Shown piece after piece: positions 23,586 to 32,621 of a stretch of DNA of 64,000 nt. The first letter of the stretch is position 1. The number at the start of each line of letters is the position of its first letter. Location of the stretch: assembly GCF_900177675.1 (NCBI RefSeq), contig NZ_FXWM01000001.1, forward strand, positions 5,217,001 through 5,281,000. The letters are read 5' to 3'. Position numbers and translations under genes: made by a program. The notes beneath the pieces are model-generated. The model was not told the DNA's origin and searched no databases. It saw only the letters and a list, made by a program, of their open reading frames with translations. Source of the stretch: Bacillus sp. OV166 (GTDB lineage: Bacteria; Bacillota; Bacilli; Bacillales; Cytobacillaceae).

Positions 23586-23612
23586 GAAAAAAAGAGAAGG
23601 TTGCCCTTCTCT
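23586..23612 (-). terminator. coaE terminator
   Basis: GAGAAGG-GCAA-CCTTCTC followed by T7 on the minus strand, immediately after the coaE stop. Confidence 0.92.
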
Positions 23613-23616
23613 CCCA

Positions 23617-24234
23617 TTACTTAAGATTATTATTTATATCGATGCCAAACTGGACTAAAATTTCAAGAAGTTGTTTTTTTGTATCTGCGATCGAACCATT
23701 ATTATCAATTACAGCATCCGCGAGCCTTATTTTTTCAGAAAGGGGCATCTGAGAACGAATCCTTGCTTCGGCATCCTCAACTGATAGATTATTTCTCTCG
23801 ATTAATCTTTTTAATTGTGTTTCATCGTCAACATAAACAAGTAACGTTTTATCCACCATATACGTAAGTTTACTTTCAAATAATAAAGGAATATCAAGAA
23901 CAGCCACTTCTTCACTGTTTTTTATTGCCTGTTCGACTTGGTCCCTCATTCTTTTTCTAACCTCAGGGTGGACGATTTCGTTTAAAGTTTGCCGTTTTTC
24001 AGCGTGATGGAAAATAATTGCGCCAAGCTTTTGCCTGTCAATTTCACCATCTTCCAATAAAATATCACGGCCAAACTCTTCAATAATCCTAAAATAAGCG
24101 GATTCACCTTTCATTACCGCTAGGCGTGATTCTATATCTGCATCGACAACAGTGATATCCATTTCTTTGAAAAAGTTTGAGACTGTGCTTTTTCCACTGG
24201 CGATTCCGCCAGTTAAACCGATAACTAATGACAT
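23617..24234 (-). CDS. coaE: Dephospho-CoA kinase
   Basis: Catalyses the last step of coenzyme A synthesis, phosphorylating the ribose 3'-OH of dephospho-CoA. The P-loop GLTGGIASGKSTVSNFF is at the N-terminus. DIPLLFESKLTYMVDKTLLVYVD and the adenine-binding/lid region RMRDQ...RIRSQMPLSEK follow. I start at ATG 24234 (205 aa) behind AAAGGAAAA; the longer in-frame start adds 13 unconserved residues. It is last in the polA-mutM-ytaF-coaE run, the B. subtilis order. Confidence 0.95.
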   Translation of the reverse strand: MSLVIGLTGGIASGKSTVSNFFKEMDITVVDADIESRLAVMKGESAYFRIIEEFGRDILLEDGEIDRQKLGAIIFHHAEKRQTLNEIVHPEVRKRMRDQVEQAIKNSEEVAVLDIPLLFESKLTYMVDKTLLVYVDDETQLKRLIERNNLSVEDAEARIRSQMPLSEKIRLADAVIDNNGSIADTKKQLLEILVQFGIDINNNLK

Positions 24235-24253
24235 GGTCTTTTCCTTTCTAGAT

Positions 24254-24889
24254 TCATAACTTCCATATTCCAATTATGATTAATAAAATCCCTGGCAAAA
24301 ACGTGAACTTTTGGATCCAATCAAACTTATGAAAAAAAGTTCCGCTTTTTATCCCTAATAGAACAAATAACGAGCTCATAATCGCGACAGTAAATGCTAA
24401 ATAAAAGGGAGAGAAACCAAGCATCGCTGCACCAATCCCGGCTCCAAAGGCATCCAGAGACAAGGCAAAGCCTAACATTAAAGCTTCGATCCCCGTAATC
24501 GTACCCGATTGGTCAAAGTCAGCGGACATCGGCTTTTTCAAGATGTTGATGGCTAATCCTAGGGATTTAATTTCAAAATTTACGATTGTTTTTTCATGTT
24601 CTAGTACGTCTTTTTCTTTTTCTGGTTTGAAAAATTGAAACAAAACCCATGCACCAAGAGCAATTAGAATGATTCCCCCTAGGCTTGACGTAATCCTTGG
24701 AGATAGAACTTTTTCAAGTCCATGCCCAATTGACACGGCAATCATTAAAGAAATAGCCGAGCAACTTGCAATAATAATCACTGATCGGATCGGCATGACC
24801 ATTTTCCTTAGTCCATAGGTAAAACCCACGCTAAAGCTATCAAGGCTGAGAGCAAAAGCAAGTATGAGAAGTGAGAACAACTGAACCAT
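24254..24889 (-). CDS. ytaF: Sporulation membrane protein YtaF (MntP-like)
   Basis: An integral membrane protein of about 211 residues with six predicted helices. It has an internal duplication: FALSLDSFSVGFTYG near residue 15 is echoed by FALSLDAFGAGIGAA near 142, each with an acidic residue in a helix, as in MntP-type exporters. It is annotated as a sporulation membrane protein in Bacillus; the substrate is unknown. I start at MVQLFSLLIL (24889), where AAGGAG lies about 11 bp upstream. An in-frame extension exists but looks non-membrane and unconserved. Confidence 0.88.
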   Translation of the reverse strand: MVQLFSLLILAFALSLDSFSVGFTYGLRKMVMPIRSVIIIASCSAISLMIAVSIGHGLEKVLSPRITSSLGGIILIALGAWVLFQFFKPEKEKDVLEHEKTIVNFEIKSLGLAINILKKPMSADFDQSGTITGIEALMLGFALSLDAFGAGIGAAMLGFSPFYLAFTVAIMSSLFVLLGIKSGTFFHKFDWIQKFTFLPGILLIIIGIWKL

Positions 24890-24993
24890 GATGTCTAGGG
24901 CTCCTTCCTCCAAAATCATTACGATAGTATATGGCAGGAGCCTATCAAAGGTTAATATTTTCAATTCTCACTTTTTCTACTTTTGTATCCCAC

Positions 24994-25821
24994 TTAAATC
25001 TTTTGGCACTGCGGGCAGTAATGGGTCCCTCTGCCCCCTACGGTCGTTTTTTCTAAAGGTGTTCCACATCGTTTACACTCTTCCCCTTTACGACCATATG
25101 CGTATAATTCAAGCTGAAACATACCTATTTCCCCTTGGGAGTTAACATATGAGCGGATCGTACTTCCGCCCTTTTTGACGGCTTCGCTTAAGGTCGCAAC
25201 AATTTCACGGTGAAGAACGGCAAGTTCATTTTTATTTAATGTGTTAGCAATACGTTCTGGATGTATACCTGCCCGAAAAAGAGCCTCATCCACATAGATA
25301 TTACCGAGCCCCACAAAAAGTTTTTGGTCCAATAGTGCTGTTTTAATTTTTCGATTCGTTTTTTCAACCTTCTTAGTCAAGTACTCTACCGTAAATTCCT
25401 CTGAAAAAGGTTCAGGGCCAAGCCCTATGAGCGGTTCCGTTAAGAATTCGTCCCCTTTTTTGTATAAGTGCATCGTTCCAAATTTCCGAACGTCCCTATA
25501 CCTTAATTCTGTTCCATCTGTAAAGTGAAAGAGTACATGTGTATGTTTATCAAAGGGTTCTTCCTTAGGATAAAGCCCGTACTTTCCTTCCATTCTCAAA
25601 TGCGATACTAACGCGAAATGATCCGTATAAATGATTAAAAATTTCCCTCTTCTGCCTACATCAACAATGGTCTCCCCTACTAAAGCATCGACAAATTGTT
25701 CCACTTCAAGTGGGCTTTTAATGATTTTTGGCCAAAAGACGGAGATATCTTTGATGGTTTTATTGACAACTAATTTTTTTAACGTTTTCCTTACGGTTTC
25801 TACTTCTGGAAGCTCCGGCAT
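24994..25821 (-). CDS. mutM: Formamidopyrimidine-DNA glycosylase
   Basis: A base-excision repair enzyme that removes 8-oxoguanine and Fapy lesions by beta,delta-elimination. The processed N-terminus P2-E3 (MPELPEVETVRK) is the catalytic pair. The central H2TH region carries VGLGNIYVDEALFRAGIHP, and the C-terminal zinc finger is CKRCGTPLEKT...CPQC. It has 275 residues, the usual length. It follows polA by about 18 bp, a repair-themed operon also seen in B. subtilis. Confidence 0.97.
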   Translation of the reverse strand: MPELPEVETVRKTLKKLVVNKTIKDISVFWPKIIKSPLEVEQFVDALVGETIVDVGRRGKFLIIYTDHFALVSHLRMEGKYGLYPKEEPFDKHTHVLFHFTDGTELRYRDVRKFGTMHLYKKGDEFLTEPLIGLGPEPFSEEFTVEYLTKKVEKTNRKIKTALLDQKLFVGLGNIYVDEALFRAGIHPERIANTLNKNELAVLHREIVATLSEAVKKGGSTIRSYVNSQGEIGMFQLELYAYGRKGEECKRCGTPLEKTTVGGRGTHYCPQCQKI

Positions 25822-25839
25822 TGCTGAGGGGTCCCCCTT

Positions 25840-28476
25840 TTATTTGGCGTCAAACCAAGTTGGTCCATAGGCATAGTCCACTTTCAACGGCACCTTCAAT
25901 TCGAGGGCATTTTCCATCACGTCTGGGACTAACTTCTTTAAAATTTCCAATTCGTCCTCAGGTGCTTCAAATATCAATTCATCGTGGACTTGAAGTAAGA
26001 GGCGCGTCTTTAAGCCCTTGTCCTTTAAAGCATCGTCCATATCAATCATTGCTTTTTTTATGATATCTGCGGCACTGCCCTGAATTGGAGTATTCATGGC
26101 TGTCCTTTCTGCAAAGCTTCTTATGTTAAAATTACGAGCTGTTATTTCAGGAAGGTATCTTCTTCGCTGCATCAAAGTGGAGACATAGCCCTTTTGTTTT
26201 GCCGAGTGAATAATATCATCCATGTATTCTTTGACACCTGGATAGGTATCCAGATAACGATTAATGAATTGTCCAGCTTCTTTCCTTGTAATTCCTAAGG
26301 ATTGGGACAGACCATAATCACTGATTCCATAAACAATTCCAAAGTTAACAGCCTTGGCCTGACGCCTCATATTGGAGGTTACCTCATCCTTATTGACATG
26401 AAAAACTTCCATTGCTGTTTTTGTATGAATATCCATGTCCTCTTTGAAGGCCTGAATCAGCTTTTCATCACCAGCAATATCAGCAAGGACACGCAGTTCG
26501 ATCTGTGAATAGTCGGCTGCAAAAATGATCCAGCCTTCCTCTGATGGAACAAAGGCTTGGCGGATTTTACGTCCCTCTTCAAGGCGAATCGGTATATTTT
26601 GCAAATTAGGATCAATTGAACTTAATCTGCCAGTCGCAGTTAAAGTTTGTTGATACCTGGTATGGACTTTTCCCGTTTTAGGATTAATAACCTTCAGTAA
26701 TCCTTCTATATAGGTGGATTGAAGCTTACCTAATTGTCTGTATAGAAGAATATGCTCGATGATTTCATGATCTTCTGCTAATTTTTCCAATACATCTGCT
26801 GAAGTTGAATGACCTGTTTTCGTTTTCTTAAACGAAGGAAGGTTTAATTTTTCAAATAAAATTACGCCAAGTTGTTTCGGTGAGTTGATATTAAACTTTT
26901 CGCCTGCTAATTCACAAATTTTCTCTTCAATCTCGACGAGTCTATCATTTAGCTCCTTACCCATTGTCTGAAGGCGTTCCTGTTCCACCTTGATCCCGCA
27001 CGATTCCATATCAGCCAAAATCAGGGATAAAGGCATTTCGAGCTCGGTAAATAATTCATACTGTTCATTTTTTCTTAATTCATCTTCTAGTTTTTCTTTT
27101 ATATCAGACATTGCAAGACTTTTCCGAACAAGATGTTCTCCGAGCTTTGACACTTCAGGGACTTTTCGTTTCGCACCTTTCCCATAAAACGATTCATCCG
27201 ATTGGATATTATGTAAATCAAATCTTTTCGTTATCGCTGCGAGGTCTTCAATGTTATCTGAAGGATTTATGATATAGGAAGCCATTAGAATATCAAAATC
27301 GACCCCTTTTAAATGAATATCATGCCTTCTTAATGAAACTTCGGATCGTTTGGCATCATAAACTGTTTTCTTTTTACTCTCATCTTCCGCCCATTTTTTA
27401 AAAGCTTCTGACTGTAATGCCAGGTCAGTTGGCAAATAGAAATGTCCTATTTCATTGACAAGAGAGAAACCGATAATCTCTGCATAATGATAATTATCAT
27501 CCAGCATTTCAACATAAAAATAATTAGTGTCTGCAAACAGTTCTTCTGTTATTTCAGTTGGAATTTGAAAATCAATATCTTCAAGTTCCTGCTCTTCAAT
27601 AGTGTCTGGACCTTCTCCAAGCTTGCCCAATAATGAATGAAAGCCTAATTCTTTAAATAAGGCTACTAATTTTTCGCGCGTAAAGCCCTCGTATGCGACG
27701 TTTTCTAAATCCACTTCGACAGGTGCTTGTCTTTCAATCGTAGCAAGTTCTTTACTCATTAATGCTTGGTTCTTAAATTCTTCAAGCTTCTCTTTCAGCT
27801 TGTTCCCAGTTACTTGTTCAACTGAGTTTAATAAATTTTCGAGGGTTGAAAACTCCTTCAACAATTTGATCGCTGTCTTTTCACCTACCCCAGGAACACC
27901 AGGTATATTATCGGAAGGGTCACCCATTAACCCTTTCATATCAATGATTTGTTCTGGTGTAAGTCCATATTTTTCGGCTACATGTTCAGGAGTATATTCT
28001 TCAATATCCGTAATACCCTTTCGAGTAATTCCGACGGTTGTAGTGGCGGAAGAGAGTTGGGTTAAATCTTTGTCTCCTGAAATGACTCTTACTTCGTACC
28101 CATCCTTTTCTGCAGTTAATGAAAGGGTACCAATGATATCATCGGCCTCATAATTTTCGAGCTCATACCTGGAAATCCCATAAGCATCAAGAAGATCACG
28201 GATAAACGGAAATTGTTCGGATAGTTCAGGTGGGGTTTTTTGCCTTCCACCTTTATACTCACTAAAGGTTTTATGGCGAAAAGTAGTTTTTCCAGCATCA
28301 AATGCGACAAGTATATGTGTTGGCTTTTCATCTTCAAGAATTTTCATCAACATCATCGTAAAGCCATATACCGCATTCGTGTGGATTCCTTTATCGTTAT
28401 TAAGCAGGGGTAATGCAAAAAATGCTCGGTAAGCAATACTATTACCGTCAATCAGGACAAGTTTCCTTTTTTCCAT
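25840..28476 (-). CDS. polA: DNA polymerase I
   Basis: Fills gaps and removes RNA primers. The 878 residues contain a 5' nuclease domain (about 1-290, with FDAGKTTFRHK, DKDLTQL and GVPGVGEKTA). A degenerate 3'-5' exonuclease-like domain follows (about 300-470), in which the first motif reads VEMLDDNYHY, not the DxE seen in proofreading enzymes. The polymerase domain has motif A DYSQIELRVLA, motif B RRQAKAVNFGIVYG and motif C QVHDELIFEAP. Loss of proofreading residues is normal for Bacillus Pol I. It leads the mutM-ytaF-coaE run. Confidence 0.97.
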   Translation of the reverse strand: MEKRKLVLIDGNSIAYRAFFALPLLNNDKGIHTNAVYGFTMMLMKILEDEKPTHILVAFDAGKTTFRHKTFSEYKGGRQKTPPELSEQFPFIRDLLDAYGISRYELENYEADDIIGTLSLTAEKDGYEVRVISGDKDLTQLSSATTTVGITRKGITDIEEYTPEHVAEKYGLTPEQIIDMKGLMGDPSDNIPGVPGVGEKTAIKLLKEFSTLENLLNSVEQVTGNKLKEKLEEFKNQALMSKELATIERQAPVEVDLENVAYEGFTREKLVALFKELGFHSLLGKLGEGPDTIEEQELEDIDFQIPTEITEELFADTNYFYVEMLDDNYHYAEIIGFSLVNEIGHFYLPTDLALQSEAFKKWAEDESKKKTVYDAKRSEVSLRRHDIHLKGVDFDILMASYIINPSDNIEDLAAITKRFDLHNIQSDESFYGKGAKRKVPEVSKLGEHLVRKSLAMSDIKEKLEDELRKNEQYELFTELEMPLSLILADMESCGIKVEQERLQTMGKELNDRLVEIEEKICELAGEKFNINSPKQLGVILFEKLNLPSFKKTKTGHSTSADVLEKLAEDHEIIEHILLYRQLGKLQSTYIEGLLKVINPKTGKVHTRYQQTLTATGRLSSIDPNLQNIPIRLEEGRKIRQAFVPSEEGWIIFAADYSQIELRVLADIAGDEKLIQAFKEDMDIHTKTAMEVFHVNKDEVTSNMRRQAKAVNFGIVYGISDYGLSQSLGITRKEAGQFINRYLDTYPGVKEYMDDIIHSAKQKGYVSTLMQRRRYLPEITARNFNIRSFAERTAMNTPIQGSAADIIKKAMIDMDDALKDKGLKTRLLLQVHDELIFEAPEDELEILKKLVPDVMENALELKVPLKVDYAYGPTWFDAK

Positions 28477-28496
28477 TTATATCCACCTTCCAAAAA

Positions 28497-29915
28497 TCAT
28501 ATCGAATATTTATGTAGTTCAATAATAAAGTCGCTTCCTTCACCCAAATTACTTCTGACACTTATGTTACCATGATGCGCTTCTATTAAGTGTTTTACGA
28601 TTGCTAATCCAAGGCCTGTCCCACCCGAGTTACGACTTCTGGCACGGTCCACTCGGTAAAATCGTTCAAAAATACGTGGAATCTCTTCTTTACTAATTCC
28701 TACCCCTGAGTCTTTCACATGGACCCGTACGTTCTCACCATGTTCGAGAAGGATAATTTTTACGTCCCCTTCTGGCGGGGTATAGTTAATTGCGTTGCCG
28801 ATTAAATTGATAAATACTTGTTTTAAACGGTCCGAATCGCCATTGATTAACACTTGATTTTGCTTGCAGTAAAGTTCAAGCTTGATATTCTTTGCTTCTG
28901 CTTTTCCTGTAAGAATCGTGATTACTTCTTTTAATAACATATGTAAATCTATTTCTTGAATGTTTAGTCTGAAGCCTTGCTGCTCTATTTTTGAAAGCTC
29001 TAACAGGTCTTGTATAAGTGTTTGCAGGCGATCACTCTCTTTTAAAATGATCGAAAGAAACGCTTCTAATGTTTCTTTATTGTTCATGGCACCGTCCAGC
29101 AATGTTTCAGTAAATCCTTTAATAGAAGTTACAGGGGTTTTTAATTCATGCGAAACATTGGCGACAAAATCCTTCCGCATTTGCTCGAGTTTTTTTATTT
29201 CGGTTATATCATGTAAAACAATCAGTACACCTTTCCAAACATTATTTGTTCCAATTATCGGGACACCATACACAACAAAATACCTTCGTTCGATCAAAAA
29301 AGGCACAAGTAATTGTTCACTTACCTTCTTTTCAGTCCGAAAAACCTCTGCTACTAAATGACAAATTTCTTCATATTCAATCACTTCATAGTAGAGTTTA
29401 TTTAAATAATCAGTTGGATTCACCTGAAAAATATCAATAAACCCTTTATTAATGAGATTAATGTACCCGCGACTATCTATTAAGACTAATCCTGCTCCCA
29501 TATTTTCAATTAAAGCACTTAACCGGTCCTGTTGCATTTCTTGTGCTTTAACAAGTTCTTGGAGGTTTTCGGCCAGCATATTGATCGATGACCCAAGCAT
29601 GCCGGTTTCATCCAGTCGATCTACTTTTGTTCGTGCCCGGTAGTTTCCGTTTGCCAGTTCAATCGCTACATTTGTGGCAGCTTCAATTGGTTTTGTATAC
29701 TTTGAGGTAATTCTAATGGATAGAAAAATAATTATTATTATTGCAATCCCTAGACAGATGGAAAGGACCCATAAGATTTCAACTTTAAAATGTTCATTTA
29801 GAGACTCTAAGTAATAGCTTTTAAACAATTGGCCAAGTAATATTCCTAATCCAACTAAAACCGCCATAATTAATAAGATTAGTGTAATTAGCAGCCCTTT
29901 TCGGTATTTGGTCAT
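28497..29915 (-). CDS. phoR: Phosphate-sensing histidine kinase PhoR, lacking the large sensor domain
   Basis: The membrane kinase partner of PhoP. The 472 residues contain: TM1 (about 8-30), only some 16 residues outside the membrane, TM2 (about 47-67), HAMP (about 68-122), PAS (about 128-240), HisKA with H256 in ANVSHELKTPV, and HATPase_c with N-box NLIGNAINYTP, DSGVGI and GGTGLGLAIVK. B. subtilis PhoR is about 579 residues with a large extracytoplasmic domain, absent here. The start overlaps the phoP stop by 4 bp (ATGA), showing coupling. Position between phoP and polA supports orthology. Confidence 0.93.
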   Translation of the reverse strand: MTKYRKGLLITLILLIMAVLVGLGILLGQLFKSYYLESLNEHFKVEILWVLSICLGIAIIIIIFLSIRITSKYTKPIEAATNVAIELANGNYRARTKVDRLDETGMLGSSINMLAENLQELVKAQEMQQDRLSALIENMGAGLVLIDSRGYINLINKGFIDIFQVNPTDYLNKLYYEVIEYEEICHLVAEVFRTEKKVSEQLLVPFLIERRYFVVYGVPIIGTNNVWKGVLIVLHDITEIKKLEQMRKDFVANVSHELKTPVTSIKGFTETLLDGAMNNKETLEAFLSIILKESDRLQTLIQDLLELSKIEQQGFRLNIQEIDLHMLLKEVITILTGKAEAKNIKLELYCKQNQVLINGDSDRLKQVFINLIGNAINYTPPEGDVKIILLEHGENVRVHVKDSGVGISKEEIPRIFERFYRVDRARSRNSGGTGLGLAIVKHLIEAHHGNISVRSNLGEGSDFIIELHKYSI

Positions 29916-30628
29916 TCTCCTTTCGGCTCCTCCAATTTATAGCCCAAGCCCCGTAACGTTTTAATATAGGCCGGCTTTTTCGTATCCACTTCAACTTTCT
30001 CTCTTAAATGTGATATATGTACATCCACAATTCTAGTATCGCCAGCAAAGTCATAATTCCAAACAGCACTAAGTAATTGATCACGCGTCAAGACGCGGCC
30101 TTTATTTTGCGCGAGATAAAGAAGTAATTCAAATTCCTTTAAGGTTAACTCCAAAAGTTGGTCGTTAAAATAAGCCTCATACTTTTCGGGATCGATTCTT
30201 AAATTAGCGATCACTAGTTGCCCCGTCTCTTTTTCACTTACGTCAATTGCCTCCGCTTGGACTTGTGTCCTCCTAAGAATTGCTTTCACGCGGGCGATCA
30301 CTTCTCTAGGACTAAAAGGCTTTACCATATAATCATCTGCACCAAGCTCTAAACCTAATATTTTATCGAGCTCATCATCTTTTGCAGTTAACATTAAAAT
30401 TGGGGTCATTATACTCTTTTGACGAAGCTGCTTACATACTTCCATTCCATCCAACTTCGGTAACATGAGGTCTAATACAATGATATCAGGGCCTTGTGTC
30501 TCTGCAAGATGTTTCCCCTCTTCACCATCCATTGCAGTGATCACTTCATACCCGGCCTGCTCCAAATTATATTTAAGCAAAGTTACAATTGACTGTTCAT
30601 CATCGACAACAAGTATTTTATTTTTCAT
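29912..30628 (-). CDS. phoP: Phosphate-regulon response regulator PhoP
   Basis: An OmpR-type response regulator, 238 residues. The receiver domain (1-120) has acidic D9/D10, the phosphorylated D53 in IIVLDLMLPKLDG, and K in DDYMVKPFSPRE. The winged-helix DNA-binding domain (about 140-236) shows LTLKEFELLLYLAQNKGRVLTRDQLL and TRIVDVHISHLREKVE. I start at ATG 30628 after GGGGGATATT; an in-frame GTG four codons earlier overlaps that site. A PhoP-type direct repeat upstream suggests autoregulation. Confidence 0.96.
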   Translation of the reverse strand: MKNKILVVDDEQSIVTLLKYNLEQAGYEVITAMDGEEGKHLAETQGPDIIVLDLMLPKLDGMEVCKQLRQKSIMTPILMLTAKDDELDKILGLELGADDYMVKPFSPREVIARVKAILRRTQVQAEAIDVSEKETGQLVIANLRIDPEKYEAYFNDQLLELTLKEFELLLYLAQNKGRVLTRDQLLSAVWNYDFAGDTRIVDVHISHLREKVEVDTKKPAYIKTLRGLGYKLEEPKGE

Positions 30629-30689
30629 AATATCCCCCACTAAAATAAGTTACCTCCATTATAATAATAAAAATTACATATAATCTAGT

Positions 30690-30706
30690 TTTACAAAACT
30701 TTAACA
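30690..30706 (+). promoter_or_regulatory. Candidate PhoP box upstream of phoP
   Basis: TTTACA (30690-30695), AAACT, TTAACA (30701-30706) matches TT(A/C/T)A(C/T)A-N5-TT(A/C/T)A(C/T)A with the 11-bp period of PhoP dimer sites. It lies about 60 bp upstream of the phoP start, on the opposite strand to the gene. Confidence 0.65.
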
Positions 30707-30833
30707 TAAAAGGAATGTGGACAGGGGCATCGAAATGAGTTTGAATTTTTTAAAATTATTAACAAAATATCCACTTTTGGTGTCAAATTTCGCCATAATT
30801 TTTTATAAAATTAACTATGAAAGGGAGTGAAAT

Positions 30834-31373
30834 ATGGCTTACAAACCACGTGTTGAAACAGGTGAATTATTGATCCTAAGAATTTTGAATAAACGAATGA
30901 ATTTAACAACTGAAGAGCAGCTACATTATAAAAACAAGGAAAAAGGCTTTGAAGGTGAAGTTGAGTTCGATTTATTAACAGAGAAGCTTCAATGTGAGTG
31001 CTTTATATTAAACGATCTGCTGCTTGAGGTTAACAATTCTAAATTCCAAATTGATACCACTATTATTTTTCAAGAAACGATTTACCCTTGTGAGATAAAA
31101 AATTATGAAGGCTACTTCATTTTCAAACCTGACAGGCTTGAGAGGATTTCCGGTAAAGATTATAAAAATCCACTAGACCAATTGAAACGCACCAAATTCA
31201 TGCTACGCCAGTTACTGCAAAATCTAGGATATAATATCCCCATTGAGGGAACCGTTGTGTTTATTAACCCCGAGTTTACATTATATCAAGCGCCCCTAAA
31301 CGACCCCCTTGTTTATCATTCACAACTAAATCGATTCATGAAAAAATTAGATATGCAGCCCTCTCCAAACTAA
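30834..31373 (+). CDS. NERD-domain protein, 5' part of a frameshifted gene
   Basis: The 179 residues hold a NERD domain: KGFEGEVEFDLL (about 42-53), NSKFQIDTTIIFQETIYPCEIKN with the D and ExK core, and later GTVVFINPEFTLYQ. It resembles the NERD gene at 2148-3122 in order of motifs. The frame ends at TAA 31371, but the -1 frame continues at once with a plausible NERD C-terminus. The shift point is the A6 run at 31341-31346: one more A would give ...FMKKIRYAALSKL. GGGAG precedes the ATG. It may be a pseudogene, a slippage-expressed gene or a sequencing error. Confidence 0.75.
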   Translation: MAYKPRVETGELLILRILNKRMNLTTEEQLHYKNKEKGFEGEVEFDLLTEKLQCECFILNDLLLEVNNSKFQIDTTIIFQETIYPCEIKNYEGYFIFKPDRLERISGKDYKNPLDQLKRTKFMLRQLLQNLGYNIPIEGTVVFINPEFTLYQAPLNDPLVYHSQLNRFMKKLDMQPSPN

Positions 31374-31747
31374 CTAGCCGGCATAAAAAGCTGGCTGACA
31401 AGCTTGTTTCCCTTCATCAAATTGAATCACCCTATAGGAGGCTACCACCATATAAGTATACTCAAATGCGAAAAGGGATGACATGTATTACGTGTAATTC
31501 ATTTAAGATAACTGTTCCCACAGGGGCAAGGAAAGTTGTATGTGATGATTGTGGATGTGAAGAGGGTTTTGAATCAGCCGTACTGCGCAATGTGGAAGAA
31601 ATAAAGCTATTATTTCCGGATAAAAAAATTACTACTAATTTGGTTTTCGAATGGTGTGGAGTTGTGGGGTCTAAAAAAACCATAAAAAAATTTTTAATGA
31701 AAAATTATCGTTCTAATGGGAAGAAAAAATATACCTATTATATATGA
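31347..31747 (+). pseudogene. C-terminal zinc-ribbon part of the frameshifted NERD gene
   Basis: Read in the -1 frame after 31346, the sequence continues without a stop from RYAALSKLTSRHKKLADKLV to a zinc ribbon (CITC ... CDDCGC) and a basic end (KKYTYYI). It corresponds in position and type to the C-terminus of the intact NERD protein at 2148. An internal ATG at 31466 gives a 93-residue frame but has no convincing ribosome binding site, so independent translation is doubtful. Confidence 0.7.
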
Positions 31748-31786
31748 TTTGACAATCTTATTAAGCCATTTCCTGAATGAACTGTT

Positions 31787-32046
31787 CTTATCGACCTACA
31801 CGTGGGGGCCTCAACTCTTTTAGACTTTATGAACCGGTCTTATCGACCAACACGTGGGCGCCTCAACCTTTTTAGGCTTTATGAACCGGTCTTATCGACT
31901 AACACGTGGGCGCCTCAACCTTTTTAGGCTTTATGAACCGGTTTTATCGACCAACACGTGGGCGCCTCAACCTTTTTAGGCTTTATGAACCGGTCTTATC
32001 GACCAACACGTGGGCCCCTCAACCTTTTTAGGCTTTATGAACCGTA
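31787..32046. repeat. Tandem array, five 52-bp units (array 4)
   Basis: Units start at 31787, 31839, 31891, 31943 and 31995 with CTTATCGACC (T or A variants). Each contains ACACGTGGGCGCCTC, CAACCTTTTTAGGC and TTTATGAACCGGT. The middle units are nearly identical and the first is the most diverged. The array lies in the convergent gap between the frameshifted NERD gene and the MaoC-like gene. Confidence 0.95.
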
Positions 32047-32063
32047 CATTTTCTTTTTAACGC

Positions 32064-32094
32064 AAAAAGGAACGTCTACACATTCCTTTTTTAC
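32064..32094 (-). terminator. MaoC-like gene terminator (possibly bidirectional)
   Basis: AAAGGAATGTG / CGTTCCTTT stem with T runs on both sides, just past the stop at 32102. Confidence 0.75.
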
Positions 32095-32101
32095 ATCTTT
32101 A

Positions 32102-32578
32102 TTAAAAATTATCCAGCGCCCTACCATGTATTTCCTCCAAACGATGTGGAGGACAAACTTTAACCCTTCCCAGTATGACAGTCTCATTTTTTTCATTCAT
32201 TCCTATGACACTGATCACAATGGTATGTTCATCTCTTACAACCTCGATCACTTCAAACAAAAACTCGACGGTTCCATAATGATATACGGGCTTAGGAAAC
32301 TCAATATCTTGGCTTAAGATATGGCTCCCTGGTCCGGGTAAATATTTTGAGATGGCAGAGGTTATCATTCCTGTAAGCATAATACTAGGAACGATTGGTT
32401 TTTCAAAAGGCGTCTGTGAAGCATAATCATGTTGAATATAGAGAGGGTTTACATCGTCTGTTAAACCTAAATAAAGGAGGATATCCTTGTCTTCTATCTT
32501 TTCAGTCATAGACAATTTTTCACCGACAGTAATTTCTTCAATCCTTCTGCCTAACTTTCTTTTCTTACCTAAAAGCAT
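32102..32578 (-). CDS. MaoC-like hot-dog dehydratase
   Basis: A hot-dog fold protein of the MaoC / (R)-specific enoyl-CoA hydratase type, 158 residues. The hydratase-like motif is the DDVNPLYIQHDYASQTPFEKPIVPSIML region; D and H correspond to the family's catalytic pair. GSHILSQDIEFPKPVYHYGTV continues the fold. It has no active-site loss that I can see. It lies downstream of mdh on the same strand, beyond a terminator-like hairpin. The acyl substrate is unknown. Confidence 0.85.
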   Translation of the reverse strand: MLLGKKRKLGRRIEEITVGEKLSMTEKIEDKDILLYLGLTDDVNPLYIQHDYASQTPFEKPIVPSIMLTGMITSAISKYLPGPGSHILSQDIEFPKPVYHYGTVEFLFEVIEVVRDEHTIVISVIGMNEKNETVILGRVKVCPPHRLEEIHGRALDNF

Positions 32579-32621
32579 ATAACTCCACCTCCGTTGTAAG
32601 CGATTTCATTTGTATGCAAAG

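Noticed and set aside
31958..32317. 119-codon forward frame starting in the 52-bp array
   Set aside because: It reads through the tandem repeat and antisense to the MaoC-like gene, with no ribosome binding site.
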